A stretch of 64,000 nucleotides of DNA from Vitis vinifera (lineage: Eukaryota; Streptophyta; Magnoliopsida; Vitales; Vitaceae): contig NC_081820.1 in the NCBI RefSeq assembly GCF_030704535.1, positions 20,835,001 to 20,899,000 on the forward strand, written 5' to 3'. This document shows positions 14,164-25,431 of the stretch, one piece after another (position 1 is the first letter of the stretch; the number at the start of each line of letters is the position of its first letter). The notes below the pieces were generated by a model, which saw nothing but the letters and a program-made list of their open reading frames with translations, did not search any database and was not told the DNA's origin. Position numbers and translations under genes: made by a program.

Positions 14164-14343
14164 ATTATTTGATTAAAATGAATGAAATGATTCCAAATCC
14201 ACAAATCTAATCCGTTCAAACATTATTTTTATAAGAAAAATGTTGGTAATTTTCTCAAAAACGGATAATTTTTAGGTTGAAAAAATATAAAGGATTAGAT
14301 TTATGAAATAAGGATTATTTCATCCCTTTCAATCAAACAACCT
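14164..14343. mobile_element. Small foldback MITE
   Basis: The left arm (about 14164-14220) and the right arm (about 14283-14343) are imperfect inverted repeats of roughly 55 bases. They share words such as TTTGATT, ATGAAAT and AATCTAATCC on opposite strands. There is no coding capacity and the target duplication is not clear, so the superfamily is unassigned. Confidence 0.6.
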
Positions 14344-14659
14344 TTAAAAAAATGTTGGATCACTTCATCATAGATGCGGATGTCCGGTTTCATGCTTAAA
14401 TTTTGAATAAAAGAAAACTGAATTGATGTAACTAAAATTTTCCCCAAAATTGAGGAAATAATTTCCAATGACATGGTATTTAGGAGTCATGCATTCTGTA
14501 ACTACAGTTCTAACTTCAACATAAATGGGATGAGCCCAATACTCAAGTTAGGTTACTCATGAAAACATCCACATCTTAGCATCATCAGCCAACTATAAGT
14601 GGACATAAAGCCCTAGAAAATGAGACAGAATGGTTAAAGAAGCCAAGGCAGAACTAGTC

Positions 14660-15049
14660 ATGGCAGCTGCGCGTTCCCTCTTCTCTCTCCGATTTCGAGC
14701 TACACTTCTCTTGGTTGTTGCACTAGTGGCACGCACACAGATGGCTTGGTCGCAGCCTTCAGCCTGCTCAACACAGCTCAACAACCTAAGTGTGTGTGCA
14801 CCATTCGTGGTCCCTGGTGCCCCTGACAGCACCCCAAGTGCTGACTGCTGCACTGCACTTCAAACAATAGACGATGCCTGCATGTGCAGCACTCTCAGGA
14901 TTGCTTCTCGTCTTCCTTCTCACTGCAATCTCACTCCCGTCACTTGCGGTAATCTCTCTCTCTCTCTCTCTCTCTCATTTATTAGAACAATGCTTGACTA
15001 TTGTCTAATAAAATTATATTCTGTGTTTTCTGTAGACGTAAATGCATGA
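14660..15049 (+). CDS. FIL1/A9-like eight-cysteine lipid-transfer family protein
   Basis: Exons 14660-14948 and 15036-15049 encode 100 residues. They comprise a hydrophobic signal peptide (about residues 1-31) and a compact eight-cysteine domain with Cys at 36, 46, 63, 64, 74, 76, 89 and 96. The order C-C-CC-CxC-C-C is the plant lipid-transfer/seed-storage/trypsin-alpha-amylase inhibitor fold. The stretches APFVVPGAPDSTPS and STLRIASRLP match the stamen- or tapetum-specific FIL1/A9 branch, so an extracellular anther role is the likely function (family knowledge, not shown here). The second exon gives only the last four residues and the stop; read-through of the intron would add a Ser/Leu-rich tail instead. 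An in-frame ATG at 14630 would add ten polar residues before the signal peptide, so 14660 is preferred. The intron begins with a CT microsatellite (about 14950-14977). Confidence 0.82.
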   Translation: MAAARSLFSLRFRATLLLVVALVARTQMAWSQPSACSTQLNNLSVCAPFVVPGAPDSTPSADCCTALQTIDDACMCSTLRIASRLPSHCNLTPVTCGNLSLSLSLSFIRTMLDYCLIKLYSVFSVDVNA

Positions 15050-15458
15050 TGTGGATGAAGACTGATCCAGGAATAATGTTGGGGCGTTATCTTTTCGTTT
15101 TGCTTTCTTTCTTTTTGCCCTTTTTTTTTCCAGTCTCCTGTTCTGAAGAGCCCTGTCATGCAGATCAGGGAGAGAACTTCATGTTATGAAATAAAGAGAA
15201 CATGTTTCTACTAGTGAAAGGAACTTAGAATAATCTGAGCATATGTTGAGAACATGTATCCAAAATACAAGTTATGGTATGTCATGAACCTACATGCTAA
15301 TAATTGCAATTAGATATATAATCACATAATTTAAACAACATGACAGACCAATATTGCATATGGAACCTATCTTCCAGGTCACCAGGTTATACAGGCCAGT
15401 CTTGGGTGGGTTCATTTTCCCCATCTTTGTCAATGAGTTCGAAAATATTTGCTCATGT

Positions 15459-15490
<32 letters not shown>

Positions 15491-17263
15491 GAGAGAGAAC
15501 TAGACCATCTAGATGAGCATCTTGGTCCACATCCATATATAGTAGTAATATCACCAGGAACAAACTTGTTTGGTGACACCCCGGACCCACATAATAAAAA
15601 ATCCAAGGTCAACTATCAATGATCAACCATAGATACCCCTCTTCTAATGACATCAATACTAACAAGAATTATAAGATATGATAATTTTTTTAAAGGAATT
15701 TAGATCTTCAAAATGTGGATCAATTACAAAATGGGGTATGCACATGGAATGAGATGTATTCCAATAGTTTTAAGAGCTCGTTCATTCAAGGAAATAATCA
15801 TTACTTCAAGGGTTTTATACTGATGAAATGGATTCTATCAAACAATCAGACAGAACAGTAAAGTTGTCTTTATACGATATAGACTCTATGAAACAATCAG
15901 ACAACACAATAAGGTTTTCCTAGCTTCAGTATGACAAATCATCATCATGCATTGACATCCAACTTATTTGAAGCAAAAACGATCCTATATTCAACTGTTA
16001 ATTTCACCAGCATTGGACATTCTGTAGAGTCTCATCTCAGTTGCAATGGGCATATTCTCACAGAAAGAAACTAGCTAGAGAAGAAAAGTTCATCCTTCCA
16101 TATACTAATACTCTAAATGACTTTCCATATGGAATCCATCCACTATATATCCAGTCAAAAGACTACGTATCAAGATATAACCAATATCCAGTTGAACACT
16201 ATCTATGAACACGAAGTAAGTTGTAAGCCCACCTACATAAACAAAACCAGGGTTTGGGAATGCTTGAAAGATGGAATCAAGGTCAGCCCGGTCCAATCAT
16301 CTTCAATTGAACAATCTTCCTGCCAGTTCAGGATTCATAGGTTTTTTCCCAAAATGAAATGGCCCATGGTTCATGTACATTACATAAATGAATTATATTT
16401 TTCAAACACTTTTTGCCAACTTAGCTCTAGCACCTCTTCCAATTTGAAATCAAGGAACATTGTCCAGTCTATGTTCTTCATCAAACCAATACTTCTCTTG
16501 CATGATCAGAATTCACAGGACTTGCCCTTCTTTGGTTATACTCACAAAAGTAAGTCATCCCTTACCTTTTAATTAATGACAAATTGATATCAAACTATTG
16601 CAGAAATGCAATAAGAAAGAAGATTGGTTATTCTCTCATGCTCCTCACACACAATACTCCAAATGAGGACGGAAATATTATGCTTCATTTAAAAGTGCAG
16701 CCAGCTTTTGCATGGCCAACATACCCCACTATTCTTCTATTGGAAATCTCATAATATCCTGAACAATTCATCCTCCAACTATATGTTAACATCCTTTTTT
16801 TTCCTCAAACTGAATGCCAAACTAAGTGAAAACAAAAGAAATCCCTAGCCCCATAAATTCATTCTAGACTAGATGTTAATAATAATCTATGACTTTTATT
16901 AGGGCAAATAATCAGATGTTAATATTAATCTAGTCTAGTGGATTCAAATCTGTCGTCTTGAAGAAATTTGAGGGCACTTGGTTTCATGTTTACAAATTTA
17001 TATACTATTCAGAAATTATTTTTAAACTTTTAAAGTTTCTTGTAATACAATGTATAGAAAAAATGGTGAACTAAAAAAAAAAATTTTGACACATTTTTCA
17101 AGCTTCTCTTCTCATTGAGGATACATATATAGAGACAGAAAAAAAAAATTTACGAAAAACAAAAGTCATATACTTCCACATAAATAATAAAAGTTCATAG
17201 ATTTACTACCAATTCTCGTTAGTACTTCCTTTTTTTTTTCCCTTTAAAAGTTATTGGGTTATA
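15050..17263. other. Intergenic DNA without a recognised gene
   Basis: AT-rich, with an AT microsatellite near 15457-15476. A 151-codon plus-strand frame (16117-16572) and a 63-codon minus-strand frame (16105-16296) overlap near 16.1-16.3 kb. The minus-strand reading is the more protein-like (a DLDSIFQAFPNPGFVYVGG segment), but I cannot assign it to a family and it has no supported start or splice sites. It may be a gene relic. Confidence 0.4.
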
Positions 17264-18654
17264 TGTTGTCCATGTGGAAGTGGAAGCTTGATATATACAT
17301 ATTGATAGAAGAAAACAAAAATAAAACAATCCACATATAAAGATACTCGAGGTTTTAATGTAATTCGATCAATCATATCTATCTCAATGTATGGGAAAGA
17401 ATATTTCATTATATGATAGAGAATATATAGAGGATAAAAATTTATACAACTATTAGGTCTGAAATATCCCACTTTTCCCCATTTTTTGTATCTCCACCCT
17501 AAACCATGACCCCTTTGCTTCATTAGTTGCCTCTCATTTTTCCTTACATCTATACCCTAATGAGCTCTCTTACTCCATTAGGTGTCTCTTGTTTTTCCTC
17601 ATATCTTCATCCACCACATAAGTCCTCACAAGCTCATCTCTCTATCATAAATTTTCCCCTCTTGACCTAGAATATTTATATAAATATTCCTACTAGTTTT
17701 CTAGTTTGTGAGAAATCTAATTACAATCACATATAAGCTTTGGAAATGTTCTATATAATACTCCTAAATAAAAAAGAAATATATTCTTATTTGGAATTTG
17801 AAACACTTCCCAATAATCTTCACCTTGAATCAAATTCTATTAAGTTAATCTTTCATCTCTCTATGATATATCATTTTCTTATGCACATCACTCTGCTCAT
17901 GTTCCATTGTTCCCTTCATGCACCATGATCTTATCATACATAACAATCCCATTGATTCTAGTATTATTGACGAGAGAAAAATTGAATCCACTTTCAATTA
18001 AAATTCGTTTAGTATTCCTCTTTTGTGATCAATTCTTCTTGCTCTTACTATTCAAATAAAGTTCTCCCAAACATCTTCAACCAATAGGCACTTTCAATTA
18101 AAGCTTTCCCAAACATCTTCAACCAAAGCTCTAATACCACTTGATGTGCATAGGAAGCTATGATATAAACATATTAATGGAAGAACAAAAAAATAAAGCA
18201 ATCCACACATAAAGGTACACAAGGTTTTAATGTGATTTGATCAATCATATCTACATCAATGGATGAAAGAGAATATCCCATTATATGACAAAGAATATTA
18301 CAATGGACAAAAACTGATACAACTATTGGTTCTTGAAATATCCTACTTTTCCTCTCTTTATATTTCCACCGGTAAAAAACTCTTCCTCACATCTATATCC
18401 TGATGAACCCTCTTACACCACTGGGTGTCTTTCGTTTTTCCTCACATTTCTATTCACCATGTATAGCCCTCACAAGCTCACCTCTCTCTCATTACTTTTT
18501 CCCTTCATGACCTAGAATATTTATAAAGATATTCTTACTAACTTTCCTTAATTTATAAAAAAATTTAATTACAATCACATATAAGCTTAGGAAATATTCT
18601 ATATAGTATTCCTTTTATAAAAAGAAATATATTTCAATTAGAAATTTGAGATAT
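17264..18654 (-). mobile_element. Short non-autonomous LTR element (TRIM/SMART-like)
   Basis: Two direct repeats of about 520-540 bp (about 17264-17805 and 18142-18654) flank an internal region of only about 335 bp without coding potential. Just inside the right repeat, at about 18128-18140, the minus strand reads TGGTATTAGAGC. This is one change from the initiator-Met tRNA priming site, so the element runs on the minus strand and the right repeat is the 5' LTR. The copies are clearly diverged (many substitutions and small gaps), so it is old. The outer ends and target duplication could not be fixed. A related copy lies at about 52150-53140. Confidence 0.7.
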
Positions 18655-19699
18655 CTCCCGACATTATGTCAATGAAATTATTTCCAATCAAGTAGCATTG
18701 TTTTGAAGATTTTATTGTCTGCTTATTTTATTTAATCAATTCAAAATTATAATTGACTTTATAGTCCATACCAAAACTGCATTTTGTGCAAATTTTTAAA
18801 TTGATGTTGTTTATCGTTTACAAGAGCTATGCATGCATGGAGTACACAAAATTTCAAGAGAGGATGAAAGCAAATTTGTAGGAAGTGAAGGAACAAATTG
18901 GAAGATCGGACAACAACATTTATGATTTAATAGAGTTTCATGTTGGATTTTTTGTAAACATGTGTTGCATTATCTTTATACTTTTATGATATGGATAATG
19001 GATTTTATATTTCTTAGAGTATATGTTATGCAGGTTAAGATCCAAACAAGTGATCATATATATAACGCTACAATAAGAAATGTCATAGGGGATAGACTTC
19101 AAATTAAAGTTGATATCATGGTCATACCAACTTATTGAATGACCCTGATCAATCGATTGCTTTCTATCCATATATCATTTCAACTTATTGCTATATCTAT
19201 TATAGCATAGACAGTTTTGAAACATTTCGAATGAAAACTTAACTAGAGTTGTGTTTGCTATGAATGAAGCTTAAATGGAGTTGGACATTTTTATTAAGAA
19301 CTTAACCTTGGTTAAGTTCTTTGTAAATGAAACTTAATTAAGTGTAGTCAAGGTGAACATTTTAATTGATAGCCTAGTTCCAATTATGTTCTTTGCAAAA
19401 GAAACTTAACCCAAGTATACAATATTTTCTATTTTTATATATATATATAAAATAAAGGATTGCATGATATATATGCATATCTACAAGTAGTAATAGCATG
19501 TGAACACATATGGTTAAGATCAAAACAGTAACATCTACATGAACAATTATGAAAATTGATATGATTACTAACACCATTGATATATAACATAATACTTCAT
19601 CAAGTTGATAGCTTCAACTTCACATATCATTGATGTATTGTACCTTAAGAAAAACACTCTATCAACCTAAATGGTAAGCTCAATTGTCATTTACAATAC
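18655..19699. other. Intergenic AT-rich DNA
   Basis: No credible coding region. Short direct words (for example GAACTTAACC and TTAAGTTC variants at 19240-19400) suggest repeat-derived DNA, but I cannot name a family. Confidence 0.4.
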
Positions 19700-20940
19700 T
19701 TGTTGACAGTTCACAAACCATCTCTACAATAAGTTTCTTAATTCTTCAACTACAAATTGGGAAGATCTCTTGCATCCTTTAACACAACAATGAGGCTTTT
19801 AACATTCCCTACAAAAAATATTGTTAAAGATAATTCTTCTTTAATAATGGAGACTAGTGAAAATACATCAGTATTTGAGATAGCAATATCGATCTCATCT
19901 CAAAAATACCAAAAAAAGAAAAAGAAAGAAAGATTATACCACAAAAGCTTCTACAATTGTTGAAGAAAAACTTTCACATGCAAAGCTAAAGGAATCACCC
20001 ATAAAAAATTCACCTTTATACTTTGATCATCACCCTTTGCCCTAAAATAATGCTCATAAACTAGCTAGCCCTTGTTTCCCCCATTTTTCCCCTTTCCACA
20101 ACACAATCTAGTTCTCCAACTTCTCAAACAGTACTCTTGGCTAACAATATGTCGCCCAATATGTTAATAGGCTTAACAAGTACCTAAAAGAGTGGCCCAA
20201 TATGTGGGCTTAAAGAACAAACACATCATGGGTTGGAATTCATATGAGCCTAGGCTAACAATCTCCACCTCTAGCTAACAAATGAAGGAGGTATATCAAC
20301 CTGTTACTCCATCATATAGAGGTCAAACCCACTATTCTAATGCATAATTGAAGCTTTTACTTCATAATAACCTTTGTTAACATGTTTAAGACATTCTTAT
20401 CCGTGTGAATCTTCTTTAGCTAAGTTACTTTTTCTTCAACTATATCTCCTAATCAATGACATCTCAAAACAATATGCTTGGTTTGAGGAATGGTCCATGC
20501 TCTTACTTAGATCCATAACACTAACTATTATAATTAACCATATACTCATCTTGTTTAAAACTCAATTCTCGGAGAAAGCTCTTTGATCATAACATCTCCT
20601 TCATTGCTTTAGTGGTAGCTATATCCTTAACTTTTCTAGTGGATAAGTCATCACACTTTTGTAACTCCCCTTCCAAAAGTGATCTAATACCTAGATGTAG
20701 ATCTCTTGCTATCAATATCACTAGGGATATATGCATTTGTAAATCCTTCCAAGACTATCAAGCTCCCCCAAAACAGAGAAACACATGCTTGGGCTATCTC
20801 TCAAGTACCTGCAAAATGACTTTACTACCTTCCCTGGATTAGACAAGAACCCGCTCATCATTCCAACTACATGACTTGAATCTAGCCTTGTGCATACATG
20901 AGATACATTAAATTCCCTATAAATAAATGAACCTCAAGTA
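19700..20940 (-). mobile_element. Ty1/copia retrotransposon 3' end, degraded
   Basis: Fossil read on the minus strand. The segment 20600-20940 resembles the copia junction of reverse transcriptase and RNase H (a conserved LSNPGK word, then a YTDAD-type RNase H block in diverged form). 20280-20600 matches the copia C-terminal RNase H region and ends with a purine-rich GAGGTGGAGATTG tract. An LTR-like sequence then begins with TGTTAGCC at 20260 and runs leftward to an uncertain end near 19.7 kb. Only the 3' portion of an element is present. It is heavily broken and therefore ancient. Confidence 0.68.
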
Positions 20941-21072
20941 TCTAGCCTTGGGAAAAATATTAAATTATAATTATATTATATACTTTTTCATTTTTCTAGA
21001 AAGATAACTAAATTTATTTTTACTTTTTTATTATTATTTTGAAATTTTGTCTCATTTACTATTTGAATTGTA

Positions 21073-21130
<58 letters not shown>

Positions 21131-21571
21131 TTTAAAATATTATGGATAAATTTTGAATCATATAATTTGATTGATCCGACAAACCTAAGTTTAATCCAAT
21201 TAACTTGAATTTAATTTGATCAACCGAATTTTGAAAAATGAAATTGAGTTTGAATTGGAATGAGTTTTTCATGTCAAAGGTTAGGTCGGATTGGACCGAA
21301 GTTAGGAATCAACACAATAATCCAAATTGTCCAAGTTGTAACCCTAATAATAAGGAGCCCACCTATTTTCTCAAGCATTTTGGCAACAATCATGATCAAC
21401 TTGATGAAGATAAGTTGCTGAAGTGGGTTCATGAAATTTACAGATCTGTGTATTGAATCCGTGGCATTACAGTTTTATTTATTTAATTGGTTGGAAAATT
21501 GAGGCTCTTTTTTAGTGATTCACTCAACAGAATGAAGATTCCAAGAAATTAAAATACTAAATTTAATCCTT
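20941..21571. other. AT-rich spacer with AT microsatellite
   Basis: It holds a long AT dinucleotide run at about 21073-21127. A 72-codon frame at 21241-21456 (ending IYRSVY, with a PNCPSCNPNN stretch) is not recognised and has no supporting gene structure. Confidence 0.5.
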
Positions 21572-22250
21572 GGCTATGTTTGGTTCCAGAAAGTACAAAG
21601 GAAAGAAAAAAATACTAAGAAAAATGATTTTCTCATGTTTGGTTGTCCTATGAAAAATATCAAAGAAAATTAAATATAATTAAAACTAATTAAAAAATTA
21701 TGTATTTTTAAATTCTTTAATCTTTATATTGATGAGTTAAAATAAATAAAATGAGTTTAAAGTAACAAAAAAAAAATAATTTATCAATTTTTAATCTATT
21801 TTTTTATTTTCTTTCACTTTTTATTTCCTTCTATTTTTCCTTTGTATTTTCTTTCCCTCGCATTTTCCCTTAAATTTTCCTGGAACCAAACATAGCCTTA
21901 ATGTTTGGTTCCCGGAAAGTACAAAGGAAAGAAAAAAAATGCTAAGGAAAATGATTTTCTCATGTTTGGTTGTCCTATGAAAAATATCAAAGAAAATCAA
22001 ATATAATTAAAACTAATTAAAAACTTATGTATTTTTAAATTATTTAATTTTTATATTAATAAGTTAAAATAAATAAAATGAGTTTGAAGTAACAAAAAAA
22101 ATAATTTATCAATTTTTAATCTATTTTTTTATTTTTCTTCACTTTTTCTTTCCTTCTATTTTTCCTTTGTATTTTCTTTCTTTCTACTTTTCCTTTATAT
22201 TTTCTTTCCCTCGCATTTTCTCTCAAATTTTCCGGGAACCAAACATAGCC
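21572..22250. repeat. Tandem pair of foldback MITEs
   Basis: Copy 1 (21572-21897) starts GGCTATGTTTGGTTCC and ends with its near-exact inverse GGAACCAAACATAGCC. Copy 2 (about 21901-22250) is about 90 percent similar, begins ATGTTTGGTTCC and ends with the same inverse sequence. Both right ends are followed by TTA. There is no coding capacity. The terminal inverted repeats resemble Tourist/Harbinger-type MITEs, but the superfamily is inferred. Confidence 0.78.
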
Positions 22251-22470
22251 TTAGTGTTTTGTACAAATTAAGGAAAATTCATTAATTAAAATATTTCTAG
22301 AATTAACCTGTACGACTCTCCCTCTCTCTCTCTCTCAAGAAAGATTTTGCTGATATTGAGAAAACTAAATTGATCTCTTCTACCCAATCAGTATCATATA
22401 GATCTGTTTACCGTAATTATTATCTTCCAGTCAAGAACTTCAACAAAGACATCATGCTTAGAAATTTAAG

Positions 22471-22478
22471 TACATGGT
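22471..22478. repeat. Target-site duplication, left copy (TACATGGT)
   Basis: Eight bases directly before the left end of the hAT element, identical to 34986-34993. Eight bases is the hallmark length for hAT insertion. Confidence 0.92.
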
Positions 22479-22496
22479 TAGGAATGGCAATTTCGC

Positions 22497-22660
22497 GGGT
22501 TTCCCGGGTCACCCGCCTCGACCCGCCCCTATTGGGACGGGTATAAGAACATGCCAATCGGGGATGGGCCGGGTTCAGGATTTATTTTAAAACCCGAATC
22601 GGGTTCGGGGCGGGGTCGGGTGTAGTTATAATTTGACCCGCCCCGCCCCGCCCCGATATG
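22497..22660. repeat. Left subterminal GC-rich array of the hAT element
   Basis: Repeated GGGTCGGG, CCCGCC and ACCCGCCCC words in both orientations, in DNA otherwise near 30 percent GC. Subterminal repeats of this kind bind hAT transposase in known elements such as Ac. That role is inferred here. Confidence 0.7.
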
Positions 22661-22683
22661 AAATTACTATTTTACCCCCCACG

Positions 22684-22691
22684 TATAAATA
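22684..22691 (+). promoter_or_regulatory. TATA box of the hAT transposase
   Basis: TATAAATA directly after the GC-rich left end. A pyrimidine-rich stretch follows, and then a good 5' splice site (CCG/GTAAGAT at 22897/22898). This suggests transcription from about 22715, a non-coding first exon and a leader intron of about 2.5 kb before the transposase ATG. Confidence 0.55.
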
Positions 22692-23841
22692 TTAGTTTCC
22701 TCTCCTCATTTTAGGTCTTCTTCTCTCAGACTCTCAGATCTCGTTCCCGTCGGCACTAGGGTTTTTCCTCCCACTCAATGGAGAAATCCATCAGATAATC
22801 CATTCGAAAATCCATTTCCTCTCGATTCATCCTTGTTTATCCCATATTCACAAGAAATCAAGAATCACAGCTATTATCTTCACGTATCTACAAACCGGTA
22901 AGATTTTTTGTTGATTTTTTGGTTGAATGATGCCTTGATTTGGTGTTGTATTCCGTTTCTAATTCGGGCAAGAGATATGAGATTTAGGATTTTTCCATTT
23001 CCAGTTTCAGATTATTGAAGGATTTTTTTTTCTATTAGTTTTCGGGTTGCTATTTAGGGTTTTGAATCCGTTTCTTGCGAATCTTAATAGGGGCTAAGCA
23101 GTCTTTTTTATTGATACGAAACCTTTTTTTTTAATTTTTTATTGATTATATGAACTTGTCAGATTGAATGTTTACTCTTTTTCCCTTTCAACACGAACCA
23201 TTCTTTTTATTGATTGAATGCTTTCAGATTGGACTTTAAAAGAGGATACAATCTTTCGGAGTGGATCATTTGAAGTCTTGACCGAAAACGGTGTGGCACC
23301 ATCTGATGGATGATTTGAAATATTCATTGAGATTGGTGTTATAATTTCATACGTGGAAAAAATCATTCCTCTTTTATTCTAAAATATCCATGATTTCAAG
23401 GTTGATATGTGGAATTCTCAATTTCTGATAGATTGGCATAAGCCCGTTTGGGTAAGTAATTTGGCTTTATAATTTTAATTTAATTAACTGTATACACCGT
23501 ATGCCTGTAATTCCAGAGGAGAAGAAGGAAGAACAAAGATTTAATCTTATTTGCTATATCGTGGCATGTTGGGGGAATAATGGCATTAACTCTACTTTAT
23601 TGTTATTATTATGTTATATATATGTGTGTGAGAGAAGATATACTTTGAAGTTGGTATTTGATGGGTAGGAATTTGATGCAACTAATATAAACTTTTATGG
23701 GTGGATTGGAATAGCTTTGAATAAGCATAGTTGCCTTGATTGGCAGCAATCTGATCATTTGAACTCTTTGTTAGTAATTAACGTCCCTGGATTTGTCAGT
23801 AATTTGTAAAAAAAATTTAGGACATAGTTGTATTTTTTTAG

Positions 23842-24385
23842 CCTCTGAATCTGTTGGTGTTTTGTCTAAATTGGTTAACATTGTAGTGCAAGTACATTGT
23901 TACTTCCAAGCTTTGCACATTTAACAAATGTTATAATAGGCCACTGAACATACTGATGGCATGCTGCTATGTTGGACGGTAAAGTATTACCTACTGCATG
24001 GAAGGTATTGGGAACTTGAAAGGCTTGGGTTAAAGAATGTTTGATTTATTGAAGAATTTGAGGGAAAATAGGAGGGAACAGAGAACTGGGACACATAGAA
24101 ATATAGTATATGCTACCAGTATGGATAAGGACTAGAAAACACAAAGTAAATTGAAACCACATTGTGGGCTACATAACAAATTGAGGGACATGTTGTAGGT
24201 ACCAACGGAAACTTAAACTTACAGGACAAAATCAATGAAAGTGATTCTTAGAGAGAGCTATGTCTGAATCTGTTGGTGTTTTGTCTAAATAATCCTAGTG
24301 CAAGTACATTGTTACTTTCAGGCTTTGCACATTTAACAAATGTTAATAATAGGCAACTGAACATACTGATGGCTTGCTGGTATGG
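23842..24385. repeat. Direct duplication in the transposase leader
   Basis: Segments of about 125-135 bp at 23842-23975 and 24262-24385 share the run from TCTGAATCTGTTGGTG to ATACTGATGGC, with a few substitutions and one short gap. A second shared piece (TATGGATAAG..ACTAGAAAAC) lies at 24120 and 24382. It looks like an internal tandem duplication within the presumed leader intron. Confidence 0.7.
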
Positions 24386-25431
24386 ATAAGAACTAGAAAA
24401 CAAGAAGTAAATTTATAACAGTCTTTTTGCGCCCTTCTTTTCTTTTTTTTTTGTTTTTTTGTTTTTGTTTTTGTGTGTGTGTTCTTGGTTGGATGGGGGC
24501 ACACATCTCTGCTGGGTTGGCTTTTATGCGACCAAGGGGTGAGTGTTACCTCACGTGTATAAATGGAGGACCTTAGAATACATTTGGTATTTGATAGATT
24601 TCTATTCATCCTTCTCCCTCTTCAATTTTTGGGGGTACTCCATTGAATAATTAACTTAATTGGGATATGTCAAAGAGGGTTGGTTGTAAGACCCTTTTAG
24701 TCTCAACTCTACCTTGTTTGGGTTTGATTAAGTTAAATTTCTCTAACTAGTGCTTCTTTTCCCTCTGAACATGTACTATGCATTCCATCAATGAACCCAT
24801 TTCTAGTGCGTATCACACTAAGATACAATCTAATGACACTAATATTCATGTGCTTTTTACTAGTAACTATTACAAATGAGTCATTTGCCCTTGTTTAATT
24901 TTTATGAAACTGCCACTTTTGCTTCCATGTTAAATCCTATTCAATATTTTTCAGCTGTATGTGTTTTGTGCTAGTGGTCTCCATATTGTGCCATTCAATA
25001 TAGAATTATTCTTCCGTAAAATTCTTTTGTCTTTAGAGAATTTGATTTTCAAATTTTGTCCGTTAATAGTTTTGATATTGGTTAAATATTCCTAATTTCA
25101 AGGTTTTGTTTTGTTTTCTGGTTATTACTTTTTAGAATATTCTTTGTTTGCTTTTGTTTTACTTTGTTTTCTGTTTTTTTTATTTTCTTCTCACTTGCTG
25201 TGGGCTGTCCATATAAACTGCATGTGTCTTTCGGTTGCACTGCCCTCGATGCTTTTCTATTACATTTATTTTCCTATTAATGGAAACTATGTTGACATCT
25301 TGCAATTCTTGGAGGTTAACCTAAATACAATCTTGCCTTTTAAACCCTTGCTTCAAGCCCTATCCAAGCTTTAGGTTACTAATTTAGGTTTGAATGTTTT
25401 ACTTATAGACTTTATTTGTTCATTAAGAAAA

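Noticed and set aside
15575-15620. TGACACCCCGGACCC, which looks like the start of a gypsy LTR
   Set aside because: No matching second copy, primer site or LTR end was found nearby; kept only as unassigned intergenic DNA.
19757-19963. 68-codon frame beginning MGRSLASFNTT
   Set aside because: It ends in a lysine-rich low-complexity tail, lies next to copia LTR-like DNA and has no recognised domain.
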